A DNA stretch of 58,775 nucleotides from assembly GCA_938022165.1 (NCBI GenBank), contig CALIEI010000004.1:1-58775 (forward strand). Direction: 5' to 3'. A model generated the notes under the pieces. That model was not told the origin of the DNA and did not search any database. It saw nothing but the letters and a program-made list of their open reading frames with translations. Of this stretch, positions 52,350-58,775 are shown in pieces (the stretch's first letter is position 1; every line of letters begins with the position of its first letter). The translations under genes were made by a program, and so were the position numbers. The DNA comes from an uncultured Saprospiraceae bacterium. GTDB lineage: Bacteria > Bacteroidota > Bacteroidia > Chitinophagales > Saprospiraceae.

Positions 52350-53408
52350 TTAATTATCCACAATTAGCTTCAAAAGTTCATTTTGAAGGCTTTCAAGTGC
52401 TTGAAATAGAGGGATTTCGCCATTTTCAAGTTGTTTCTTATGCTTTTCAATGGTTGATTTTATCACCGCTTGTTTCAGAACTTCAGATAGGATCATTTGA
52501 TGCAAATAAGTGTCATACCACTGGGCTGATTGTGCCTTTCTTCTGCTTAGCAGTTGACCATTATTGACTTGTATATTAAAGTAAGTTTTAATGTGATCCC
52601 ATACATTATCTATTCCAGTATTCTCAGCGGCCGAGCACAATAGCACCTTGACTACCCAATCGGAATGTCTTTGGCTTAGCATGTGAATAGCATTAGCAAA
52701 GTATTGTCTAGTTTGCTTGGCAATTTCTTTTTTGTCGGAGTCATTTTTATTGACCACTAGCAGATCAGCCAGCTCGACTACTCCTTTTTTGATTCCTTGC
52801 AGTTCGTCTCCAGCGCCAGGTTGCAGCAATAGCAACATCATATCCGACATGGCATGTACCAAGACCTCGGATTGGCCGACACCGACTGTTTCAATAAGAA
52901 TTACATCATAGCCGGCTTTTTCACACAGGACAATACTGCTTTGCGTGGTGCGCGCCACACCGCCCAAGGTCTCGCCAGCAGCTGAGGGGCGTATATATGC
53001 ATTATCTGCATTACTCAGCCTTTCCATTCTAGTCTTATCTCCAAGTATGCTCCCTTTAGATACTTGGCTGCTTGGGTCTATAGCCAATACTGCAACATGC
53101 AAACCTGCGTCTATTAAATTAAGCCCTAGTTGTTCAATAAAACTACTTTTGCCAACGCCAGGAGAGCCTGTAATGCCGATGATCTTAGCTGGTTCTTTTT
53201 TAGTTGGCAGATTGGCTAGTATTTTTTGCCCCAAGTTTGATTGAGATTCGATTTGACTTTCTAACAAAGTGATGGTTTGACTCAGCGCAACTTTACTGCC
53301 CGATAGTATAGCATCTACTTGTCTATTCACATCTATTTTAGGCCTTGTCTTTTTGAGGAAAGACTCCGCAGAATCACTGTTTGTGAATTTATTTTTTCCT
53401 TCACTCAT
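52350..53408 (-). CDS. meaB: Methylmalonyl-CoA mutase-associated GTPase MeaB
   Basis: This 352-residue G3E-family GTPase is the chaperone of adenosylcobalamin-dependent methylmalonyl-CoA mutase: it gates cofactor loading and protects the enzyme. The Walker A motif is GSPGVGKSS (81-89), followed by the base-binding and switch regions VAVLAIDPSS, LGDKTRM, IRPSAAGETLGGVA, the metal-site VGVGQSE, and the guanine-specificity NKND (LLVVNKNDSD). The N-terminal helical arm (about 1-75) and C-terminal dimerisation helices are present. A mutase small-subunit gene lies at 55958-56983 on the same strand, with an unrelated plus-strand lipoprotein gene in between. Confidence 0.93.
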   Translation of the reverse strand: MSEGKNKFTNSDSAESFLKKTRPKIDVNRQVDAILSGSKVALSQTITLLESQIESQSNLGQKILANLPTKKEPAKIIGITGSPGVGKSSFIEQLGLNLIDAGLHVAVLAIDPSSQVSKGSILGDKTRMERLSNADNAYIRPSAAGETLGGVARTTQSSIVLCEKAGYDVILIETVGVGQSEVLVHAMSDMMLLLLQPGAGDELQGIKKGVVELADLLVVNKNDSDKKEIAKQTRQYFANAIHMLSQRHSDWVVKVLLCSAAENTGIDNVWDHIKTYFNIQVNNGQLLSRRKAQSAQWYDTYLHQMILSEVLKQAVIKSTIEKHKKQLENGEIPLFQALESLQNELLKLIVDN

Positions 53409-53930
53409 AAGCTCAATCTGATTTTAATTTTACGCCCAAATAAATTGTGAAAATCCTTAACAAGTAAGGCTTTTTACTAATCATCAAAGTTAAATAATCT
53501 TAATAAAAAACACATTTAACGAATCCTTATGAGACCTAATTGGATTGCATCGATATATTTATGAAAGGACGGCTGAACAGCATGATTATTTCTTTAACTA
53601 GTGTAATTGTACTCTCTTAAATTCAGCCGTCTCTTTTCTAAATCATTTTAGAATCTACTCATTTTCAATCAAATTGGGCGCAAAAAAGTATATTATATAA
53701 AAAAGTAATATATTTGTGAAGCTTTTTAAAGCTAGCACTCCAATTTACTAACTACTGATACTCAGGCGATTCAAGCCCTGTAGTGTATTGTCATATTTAT
53801 ATGCTGTCTTTTTTTAATGAAATTTTAAGTTTTTCATCACAGCAAGTAGAGATTGCAATCGTTATAACTACCGTAAACTGTAAAATACTTTATTAATTAA
53901 TCAAAAGCGTAAAGCGAAAAAAACTTAGTT
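53409..53930. other. Non-coding gap upstream of a lipoprotein gene
   Basis: Of these 522 bases, 53561-53631 hold an open hairpin listed separately. The rest is AT-rich without convincing frames. The segment 53640-53930 must contain the promoter of the lipoprotein gene at 53931, but I see no full TTG-N19-TAnnTTTG match. Confidence 0.4.
53561..53631 (+). promoter_or_regulatory. Long-loop hairpin enclosing a 19-codon frame
   Basis: GACGGCTGAA (53568-53577) pairs exactly with TTCAGCCGTC (53622-53631), and TCTTTT follows, giving a terminator-like end. The loop contains most of a small frame, ATG 53561 to TAA 53620, reading MKGRLNSMIISLTSVIVLS, a basic start followed by a hydrophobic stretch. This could be a leader peptide with attenuator, a small membrane peptide gene with its terminator, or chance. 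Confidence 0.35.
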
Positions 53931-55178
53931 ATGTTAAGAATAAAATTATTCATTTTTAGTCTTCTTTGTGCGGGCTTATTTTTTACTTCTTGTGAAGAAG
54001 ATCCTACAGGACCTGGTACAGGAGGTGGATCAGTAAATGCACCATTTGCAGATTTATTGGATGAATTTGGTAGCACATTCACAGGTGGTACATTCACACC
54101 AGGAGCTACATTTAGAGTGACTGTAGATGCAACTTCTAATGTTGCACAACTTAGTGCTATAGCTGTGGCGAGAGATGGATTCAATCTTGGAGTGGACGAA
54201 TTCGACAATATCGATTTAGCAGATGCTGATGAGCAAAATCCACAGTTATTGTTTGGTACAGACAAAGATTTTGTCAATTATACTTTTGAGCTAACGGCTC
54301 CAGATACAGAGGGTTCTTACTTATTTGAGTTCACAGTGACAGATGATGACCAGCTTCAAACGGTATCTTCATTCACTATTGATGTAGAAGGAGTACCAAC
54401 TCCAGCAACTATTGTATTAGATGAGACGCCTTCTACTATCGAATCTCCAGCTGGGAGTCTTATCAAGGTTAATGTTTTAGCTACAGCAGGATCCCTAGAT
54501 ATGGAGTCTATTTCTGTATGGGAAGATGGTTCTTTGATTACTGACGTATCAAGACTTAGATTTAACGATGGTACTTGGGCAGAAAATCCATTACCTCTAG
54601 CTGATGCAGATAGGCAATCGGTTGCTGCGGGAGTAACCGTTGTGACTATGCCAGGCGACCATACTTATGTGGTTAGGATCACAGATACTGCGGGTACTAC
54701 TTCAGATGTATCATTCGAGATTATTGAGATTATGACGGGAACAGCTTTAGAGAATGTTTTCTCTTTTGTCTTGGTGTCAAATGCATCAGGTCAAGGTCTT
54801 GGCGGTCTTGATATCGAAGATGGTGTAGCCGTATCTTCTTCTTCTTCAGATGCAGAGATCAGAGATTTAGGTATCGACCTAGGTCAGCCTGCTTCTAGCA
54901 ACTGGATTCAGCAAGTAGAAGCGGTCAATGGATCAGAACTGCGTGTTGTTGATCTAGCACAACTTCCAGAAGATTTCAGTTTTGCGAGCGTTACATTCAA
55001 AGAGCAAATAGCGACTGCATATAATACTGCGCTACCAGTTACAACTTCACCTGTATTGCAGGCTGGAGACTTGTTGGCAGTAGGTAACCCTGACAATCTA
55101 TACTTGATAGAAGTAGAATCAGTAAATGTAACTACTGGAGACAATGATGATAATTATGAATTTAATATCAAGTTCTAA
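53931..55178 (+). CDS. Surface lipoprotein with Ig-like modules, unknown function
   Basis: This 415-residue protein has a lipoprotein signal (Cys21 in LFFTSC) followed by EEDPTGPGTGGGS, an acidic, glycine-rich tether often linked with surface export in Bacteroidota. Two beta-sandwich, Ig- or cadherin-like units follow (about 35-145, ending FTVTDDDQLQTVSSFTIDVEG, and about 150-250, ending YVVRITDTAGTTSDVSFEI), then an unrecognised C-terminal beta domain (about 255-415). It is a single-gene unit on plus, between meaB and the mutase subunit on minus, with its own terminator. Its function cannot be told from context. Confidence 0.78.
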   Translation: MLRIKLFIFSLLCAGLFFTSCEEDPTGPGTGGGSVNAPFADLLDEFGSTFTGGTFTPGATFRVTVDATSNVAQLSAIAVARDGFNLGVDEFDNIDLADADEQNPQLLFGTDKDFVNYTFELTAPDTEGSYLFEFTVTDDDQLQTVSSFTIDVEGVPTPATIVLDETPSTIESPAGSLIKVNVLATAGSLDMESISVWEDGSLITDVSRLRFNDGTWAENPLPLADADRQSVAAGVTVVTMPGDHTYVVRITDTAGTTSDVSFEIIEIMTGTALENVFSFVLVSNASGQGLGGLDIEDGVAVSSSSSDAEIRDLGIDLGQPASSNWIQQVEAVNGSELRVVDLAQLPEDFSFASVTFKEQIATAYNTALPVTTSPVLQAGDLLAVGNPDNLYLIEVESVNVTTGDNDDNYEFNIKF

Positions 55179-55205
55179 TTATTGAATTGATATAAGATAA
55201 AAGCT

Positions 55206-55241
55206 AAAGGGCTTGATCATTTTTTGGTCAAGCCCTTTTTT
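55206..55241 (+). terminator. Terminator of the lipoprotein gene
   Basis: AAGGGCTTGA pairs with TCAAGCCCTT around a T-rich loop and is followed by a T-run to 55241, 28 bases after the stop codon. Confidence 0.92.
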
Positions 55242-55244
55242 CAT

Positions 55245-55390
55245 TTGGGGCTATCCCGTCGGCAAAAGCCTCGGGTCGCGTCATCCGCTGTATCCCGTTT
55301 TTTTTATTCCTTATCAGTCATAAAAAAACGTGATGCCGCTACTACCGCTTATCCTGTAGGGCTTCCGGCTGAACCGCCTCGCCCGTTGTA
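55245..55390 (+). repeat. Hairpin-chain island, copy 6
   Basis: It follows the lipoprotein terminator directly, in sense, starting TTTGGGGCTATCCC. The linker CTCGGGTCGCGTCATCCGCT matches copy 1 (reverse complement) with one change. A strong stem GTTTTTTTTAT/ATAAAAAAAC lies in the middle (near 55299-55333), and CTACTACCGCTTATCC after it corresponds to CTACTATCCCTTGTCC in copy 7. Confidence 0.72.
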
Positions 55391-55393
55391 AGA

Positions 55394-55543
55394 TTATATA
55401 AGAAATGGTTCGGTAATTTCCGTAAAATTATAAATCAAACAAATGTAAATGTCTGATTATCTGTGTCTTATAATGCTATCTAACGGTGTCTTAACATAGT
55501 GGTTATCAGTGATTTAGAATTTTTTACCGAACCATTGTATAAG
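55394..55543 (-). repeat. Small inverted-repeat (MITE-like) element, copy B
   Basis: A complete 150-bp copy. The ends are TTATATAAGAAATGGTTCGGTAA and TTACCGAACCATTGTATAAG. Read on minus it aligns along its whole length with copy A (14247-14394). It sits between two hairpin-chain islands, 216 bases after the lipoprotein gene. No target duplication could be fixed by eye. Confidence 0.8.
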
Positions 55544-55625
55544 AGCACCCTGTTAATTATTTGATATAGGAAATAGTTTTTTTTGGACAAGTCTGTTACG
55601 AAATTGGATAATTTATTCTTGGAGG

Positions 55626-55669
55626 CCATTTGTCACGATTTTTAAAAAAAGAAAAATCGCGCCAAATGG
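55626..55669. other. Long cruciform-forming sequence
   Basis: CCATTTG/CAAATGG (55626-55632, 55663-55669) encloses CGATTTTT/AAAAATCG (55636-55643, 55652-55659) with matched 3-base bulges (TCA and CGC). It could be a two-way terminator or a small folded RNA; no gene ends within 300 bases upstream on either strand. Confidence 0.55.
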
Positions 55670-55687
55670 AATGTTTCGCATGGTTTA

Positions 55688-55915
55688 CCCGGGGCTGCAG
55701 CCCCGGGCTAATATATTTCGCCACGTTGTGGCTTTAAAGTATTTCAATTCTATTTTTTCGTAACGGCCTCGGACAAGGGATAGTAGCAGTGGGCGACGAT
55801 AGGAGTCCAGTCCGTGCGCGGATTTGTGGGCCTTGCTGGGACCATGCTGCGCAAAGCCCGGTCCCGATGGTTGGGCTGCGTGTGATTGCATCGGGATGGC
55901 CCCGCATCACTTAAA
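55688..55915 (-). repeat. Hairpin-chain island, copy 7, with a GC palindrome at its far end
   Basis: It lies about 40 bases after the mutase-subunit stop, in its sense orientation (minus), beginning GCGGGGCCATCCCGATGC. Stems include CATCGGGACCGGGC-type pairings and GGACTCCTATCGTC then CTACTATCCCTTGTCCGAGGC. At the distal end is the 20-base perfect palindrome CCCGGGGCTGCAGCCCCGGG (55688-55707), followed by GCCAC/GTGGC (55720-55724, 55728-55732). The palindrome may be a separate repeat type. Confidence 0.65.
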
Positions 55916-55957
55916 ATAAAAAATTACCGAATAAACAAATCACCAAAAAAACAAACT

Positions 55958-56983
55958 CTAAGACATACTTTGAAACTCAGACCAAATTGCCTCTGCCAAT
56001 TCTTTGGTAAGGTGATCGAAATAATACGCCCCTTCTGTAGGATTCATCACCCTATCCATGTAGCTTTCCAGCTTTAGTAGATGTTGAATATTGCGATTGA
56101 TTCTGCGTTCAAATTTTTGATCTTCAACAGTCCGTTTAGGATGTATGATTAAGTAGGCGACTCCGCAGCTGACGGCACTGACGGCTTGGATGGTTGCGTT
56201 GATCTTCTGTGTATTTTCATCCAGCTCATCCTCATCCTGGATGTGCGCGATACAATCAATAGGTGTATTGGGGTCGAGTCCATTCGCATCAAGAATATTT
56301 TGCCAAACTATTTTTGCAGCTTGAATACCAGCGATATTGTGATAAAAGCTTTTGCTCAAAGTGATATTAAAAATGAAGCGCTTTGCATTTTTTGATGCTT
56401 GTAACATTTGCTCAGCATGCAACATTTGTTTAGCCAGATTCTTAGCAGGCATATCTGTCTGGATAATAAGATTTGCAGAGAATTGCTGGCAGACTTGGAG
56501 ATGACTCGGTAGCCCACTATCATCACTTGTCAGTATAGAAAGCTTGCTTTTATCCCATTCTTTTTCTTGCAGGTAGTCCTGCAAGGTGTCAAGTGAATGG
56601 GCCTCTTCAGTAAAGCTTATAAAAAGATGTACATAAGTCAAAATGACCTTGTCCAAGAGCAAGTTCCAATCATCTAGCGTCAATCTCTTGTGTAGTTTGA
56701 GATGAATGGATTCCAATCCCATGCTTAGGGCTTCTAGAATATCTTGGTTGCTTTGAGCAGGAGAGTGAATATCAAAAATCTCTGTTATCGTCCAAGGGCT
56801 TTGGCTGCTGGGTACATTTAGATTAACTGCAGAAGGGCTCTCAAAGTATACCGGCGGAAATGACATGGCATCAGTCCAAGACCAAGATAATTCACTGATA
56901 GATTTACCCTTGAGGTCTTTTTCAGCTTTTTGGATCCACTCATTGACAGAGTAGGAGGTGAAATTTTCACTAAAAGTCTTCAT
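55958..56983 (-). CDS. Methylmalonyl-CoA mutase small subunit-like protein, short form
   Basis: This 341-residue protein matches the beta (small) subunit of methylmalonyl-CoA mutase, which pairs with the catalytic MutB subunit without binding cobalamin. Marks are VNEWIQKAEKDLKGKSISELSW near the start, the barrel segments IHLKLHKRLTLDDWN and AKNAKRFIFNITLSKSFYHNIAGIQAAKIVWQNIL-type text, and the end motif MNPTEGAYYFDHLTKELAEAIWSEFQ. It stops right there, so the C-terminal B12-binding-like domain seen in longer subunits is absent, and the N-terminal part is short. No mutB follows: the 3' side is repeats. meaB lies 2.5 kb further on the same strand. Confidence 0.8.
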   Translation of the reverse strand: MKTFSENFTSYSVNEWIQKAEKDLKGKSISELSWSWTDAMSFPPVYFESPSAVNLNVPSSQSPWTITEIFDIHSPAQSNQDILEALSMGLESIHLKLHKRLTLDDWNLLLDKVILTYVHLFISFTEEAHSLDTLQDYLQEKEWDKSKLSILTSDDSGLPSHLQVCQQFSANLIIQTDMPAKNLAKQMLHAEQMLQASKNAKRFIFNITLSKSFYHNIAGIQAAKIVWQNILDANGLDPNTPIDCIAHIQDEDELDENTQKINATIQAVSAVSCGVAYLIIHPKRTVEDQKFERRINRNIQHLLKLESYMDRVMNPTEGAYYFDHLTKELAEAIWSEFQSMS

Positions 56984-57039
56984 GCGACACTATTTCATCA
57001 TTTTGCAATAAGCTTGTAATATAAGGTACTAAAGAACTT

Positions 57040-57064
57040 TTTTAGCGCATATTGGTTATATTTG
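57040..57064 (+). promoter_or_regulatory. Promoter of the iscS gene
   Basis: TATATTTG at 57057-57064 fits TAnnTTTG exactly; the -33 region (CTTTTTTAG near 57038) is degenerate. Transcription would begin near 57071, leaving a leader of about 110 bases before iscS. No IscR gene or clear IscR site is seen. Confidence 0.6.
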
Positions 57065-57182
57065 TACTTTATTTGTTGGTGTATTTAGTCTAAATAAAGA
57101 TTTAGCTTAAAGCACTAAAAACACCAAAAAAATAAGCTTTTTAAACGTTTTTGACCAAGAAAATCAAAATTTAAAGATAATT

Positions 57183-58403
57183 ATGGCTGAGCCAAGAATG
57201 ATTTATTTTGACAACAATGCTACTACACCTACAGATCCTAGGGTAGTGGACGCTATGTTGCCATATTTTTATGAGATGCCTGGGAATGCGGCGAGTCGTA
57301 ATCACCCATTTGGATGGCAGGCTGAAGGTGCTGTGGATACAGCCAGAGAGCAGATCGCTGATTTATTGAAAGTAGACGCTAAAGAGATCATCTTTACTTC
57401 TGGTGCTACTGAAGCAGATAACTTGGCGCTGAAAGGTGTATTTGAAATGTATGCTCGTAAGGGTAATCATATTATAACCGTTTCTACTGAGCATAAGGCA
57501 GTGCTTGACTCTTGCAAGAAGATCGAGAAGATGGGTGGTCAAGTGACTTACCTTACTGTGAAGAATGATGGCCTTATTGATTTGGCAGAATTAGAAGCTG
57601 CGATCACAGACAAGACAATCTTGATTTCTGTGATGTGGGCTAATAATGAAACGGGTGTGATCCAACCAATGAAGGAAATAGGAGAGATCTGTGAGAAGCA
57701 TGGTGTCCTATTTATGAGCGATGCGACTCAAGCAGTCGGAAAGATACCAACTTATCCAAAAGAGATAGGCGTGCATTTGATGGCTTTCACTGGTCACAAA
57801 ATGTATGGACCAAAAGGAGTTGGTTGTTTATACGTAAATAGAAAAGCACCTAGAGTAAAAGTTACTGCTCAGATGGATGGTGGCGGACACGAGCGCGGTA
57901 TGCGTTCTGGTACTTTGAATGTTCCTGCCATCGTAGGTATGGGTAAAGCTGCTGCAATTGCAAAAGAAGAAATGGCTGAAGAAGCTAAGCGCTTGTCTGC
58001 ATTAAGAGATAAGCTAGAAAAAGGCTTGTGCGAAATAGAAGAGACGTACATCAACGGTAATGTTGAAAACAGAATGCCGCATGTAGCTAACATTTCATTT
58101 AAGCACGTAGAGGGTGAAGGATTGATGATGACCTTCAACCAAAACCTAGCAGTATCTTCTGGATCTGCTTGTACTTCTGCTTCACTAGAGCCTTCCTATG
58201 TATTGGTGGCTTTGGGTCTAGGAGATGATCTAGCACACTCCAGTATTCGTTTTTCACTCGGTAGATTTTCTACTGAAGAAGAAGTAGACTTGACGATAGA
58301 TGCTTTGACCCAAGGCGTGAAGCACATGCGTGATTTGAGCCCGATCTGGGAGATGTACAAAGAGGGAATTGACTTGGAGTCTATCGAATGGGCTGAGCAT
58401 TAA
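57183..58403 (+). CDS. iscS: Cysteine desulfurase IscS
   Basis: This 406-residue PLP enzyme takes sulfur from L-cysteine and hands it to the IscU scaffold and to tRNA thiolation. Visible residues: YFDNNATTP (start of the fold), SGATEADN, His104 in [17 protein letters not shown], the PLP lysine Lys206 in [11 protein letters not shown], and the catalytic Cys330 in [10 protein letters not shown] with the C-terminal loop typical of class I (IscS) enzymes. The length is normal. iscU follows after 115 bases that hold a long hairpin, so they form an operon without iscR upstream. Confidence 0.96.
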   Translation: MAEPRMIYFDNNATTPTDPRVVDAMLPYFYEMPGNAASRNHPFGWQAEGAVDTAREQIADLLKVDAKEIIFTSGATEADNLALKGVFEMYARKGNHIITVSTEHKAVLDSCKKIEKMGGQVTYLTVKNDGLIDLAELEAAITDKTILISVMWANNETGVIQPMKEIGEICEKHGVLFMSDATQAVGKIPTYPKEIGVHLMAFTGHKMYGPKGVGCLYVNRKAPRVKVTAQMDGGGHERGMRSGTLNVPAIVGMGKAAAIAKEEMAEEAKRLSALRDKLEKGLCEIEETYINGNVENRMPHVANISFKHVEGEGLMMTFNQNLAVSSGSACTSASLEPSYVLVALGLGDDLAHSSIRFSLGRFSTEEEVDLTIDALTQGVKHMRDLSPIWEMYKEGIDLESIEWAEH

Positions 58404-58451
58404 ATGAACTAAATAGGCACTATTTAGTGTTATTATATTAATAAGATAGTC

Positions 58452-58491
58452 CGGCAATACGGATTAAAATTGTTTTAACGTTTGATTGCCG
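58452..58491 (+). promoter_or_regulatory. Hairpin between iscS and iscU
   Basis: CGGCAAT/ATTGCCG (58452-58458, 58485-58491), then ACG/CGT, then TTAAAA/TTTTAA with a TTG loop form one long stem with two small bulges (GA, and TTG on the 3' side). It has no T-run after it. It could be an mRNA processing or stabilising site, or a protein-binding element, that sets the IscS to IscU ratio. Confidence 0.55.
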
Positions 58492-58518
58492 AACTTCATA
58501 AAATAGAAAAATAAAATT

Positions 58519-58775
58519 ATGGCATATTCTGAAAAATTGTTGGATCACTTTAAGCATCCAAAAAATGTAGGTACGCTTGATAAAGCTTCTAAGAATGTTG
58601 GTACTGGTCTCGTTGGTGCTCCTGAGTGCGGTGACGTGATGCGTCTACAGATAGAAGTAGATGAAGAAACGAATACAATCAAGGACGCAAAGTTTAAGAC
58701 TTTCGGTTGTGGATCTGCAATAGCTTCTTCTTCTTTGGCTACCGAGTGGCTAAAAGGAAAGTCTATTGATGAAGC
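58519..58775 (+). CDS. iscU: Iron-sulfur cluster scaffold IscU, N-terminal part
   Basis: 85 codons are visible before the right edge. The protein starts MAYSEKLLDHFKHPKNVGTL and shows GLVGAPECGDVMRLQI with Cys37 and Asp39, and KTFGCGSAIASSS with Cys64, two of the three cluster-ligand cysteines; the third lies outside. IscU builds [2Fe-2S] clusters from sulfur donated by IscS, encoded just upstream. Confidence 0.96.
   Translation, partial: MAYSEKLLDHFKHPKNVGTLDKASKNVGTGLVGAPECGDVMRLQIEVDEETNTIKDAKFKTFGCGSAIASSSLATEWLKGKSIDE

Noticed and set aside
52945-53244. 99-codon plus-strand frame inside meaB
   Set aside because: It lies fully opposite a well conserved GTPase gene and has no family match I can recognise.

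Overview
This window is a stretch of chromosome from a member of the Bacteroidota. The evidence is a SusC/SusD outer-membrane pair, secreted proteins with type IX secretion (T9SS) C-terminal sorting domains (including the gliding-motility-associated CHU_C type), promoters of the TTG-N19-TAnnTTTG type, AT-rich DNA, and the order hpf - tRNAs - tuf - tRNA-Trp - secE - nusG - rplKAJL - rpoBC. The hairpin-rich intergenic repeats suggest the Saprospiria, but that is a guess. No prophage, complete insertion sequence, CRISPR array or rRNA gene is visible.

Layout. 1-2029: the start of cdsA, a CPBP intramembrane protease and, divergently, pdxJ. 2175-8064: a SusC-SusD-lipoprotein operon, followed by an array of 58-bp tandem repeats (8226-8734) that ends at the stop codon of a large FG-GAP/ASPIC lipoprotein read the other way. 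12198-13829: a secreted arylsulfotransferase-like protein. 13830-14604: repeat-rich non-coding DNA with two copies of a small inverted-repeat element, a decayed reading frame and a structured island. 14609-16638: a TonB-C-domain protein, a XerC-type recombinase and hpf. 16995-31034: the translation/transcription core, with four tRNAs, tuf, tRNA-Trp, secE, nusG (with a long acidic extension), four ribosomal protein genes, rpoB and rpoC. 31446-33531: a double-OmpA-domain protein and a coiled-coil/helix-hairpin-helix membrane protein. 33571-37636 (minus): DUF1801, ribE and a giant T9SS cargo protein. 37776-40678: a membrane-anchored EEP-family protein and a DUF5723 protein. 40713-47694 (minus): purH, coaX, a FadL-like outer membrane protein and two related TPR proteins. 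48222-51935 (minus): a dolichol-phosphate-mannose-synthase-like glycosyltransferase with two polytopic membrane proteins. 52350-56983: meaB and a shortened methylmalonyl-CoA mutase small subunit, either side of an unrelated lipoprotein gene. 57183-58775: iscS and the start of iscU.

The strongest unexplained signal is non-coding. At least seven GC-rich islands (near 14.5, 16.8, 34.1, 42.4, 48.0, 55.3 and 55.8 kb) are chains of stem-loops. The stems differ between copies but the linkers are alike. Six of the seven lie just 3' of a gene, mostly behind its terminator, and in its sense orientation. A second family, about 150 bp with GGTTCGGTA inverted ends, occurs three times. A third repeat is the 58-bp tandem array. 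All calls come from reading the sequence; no database search was run.
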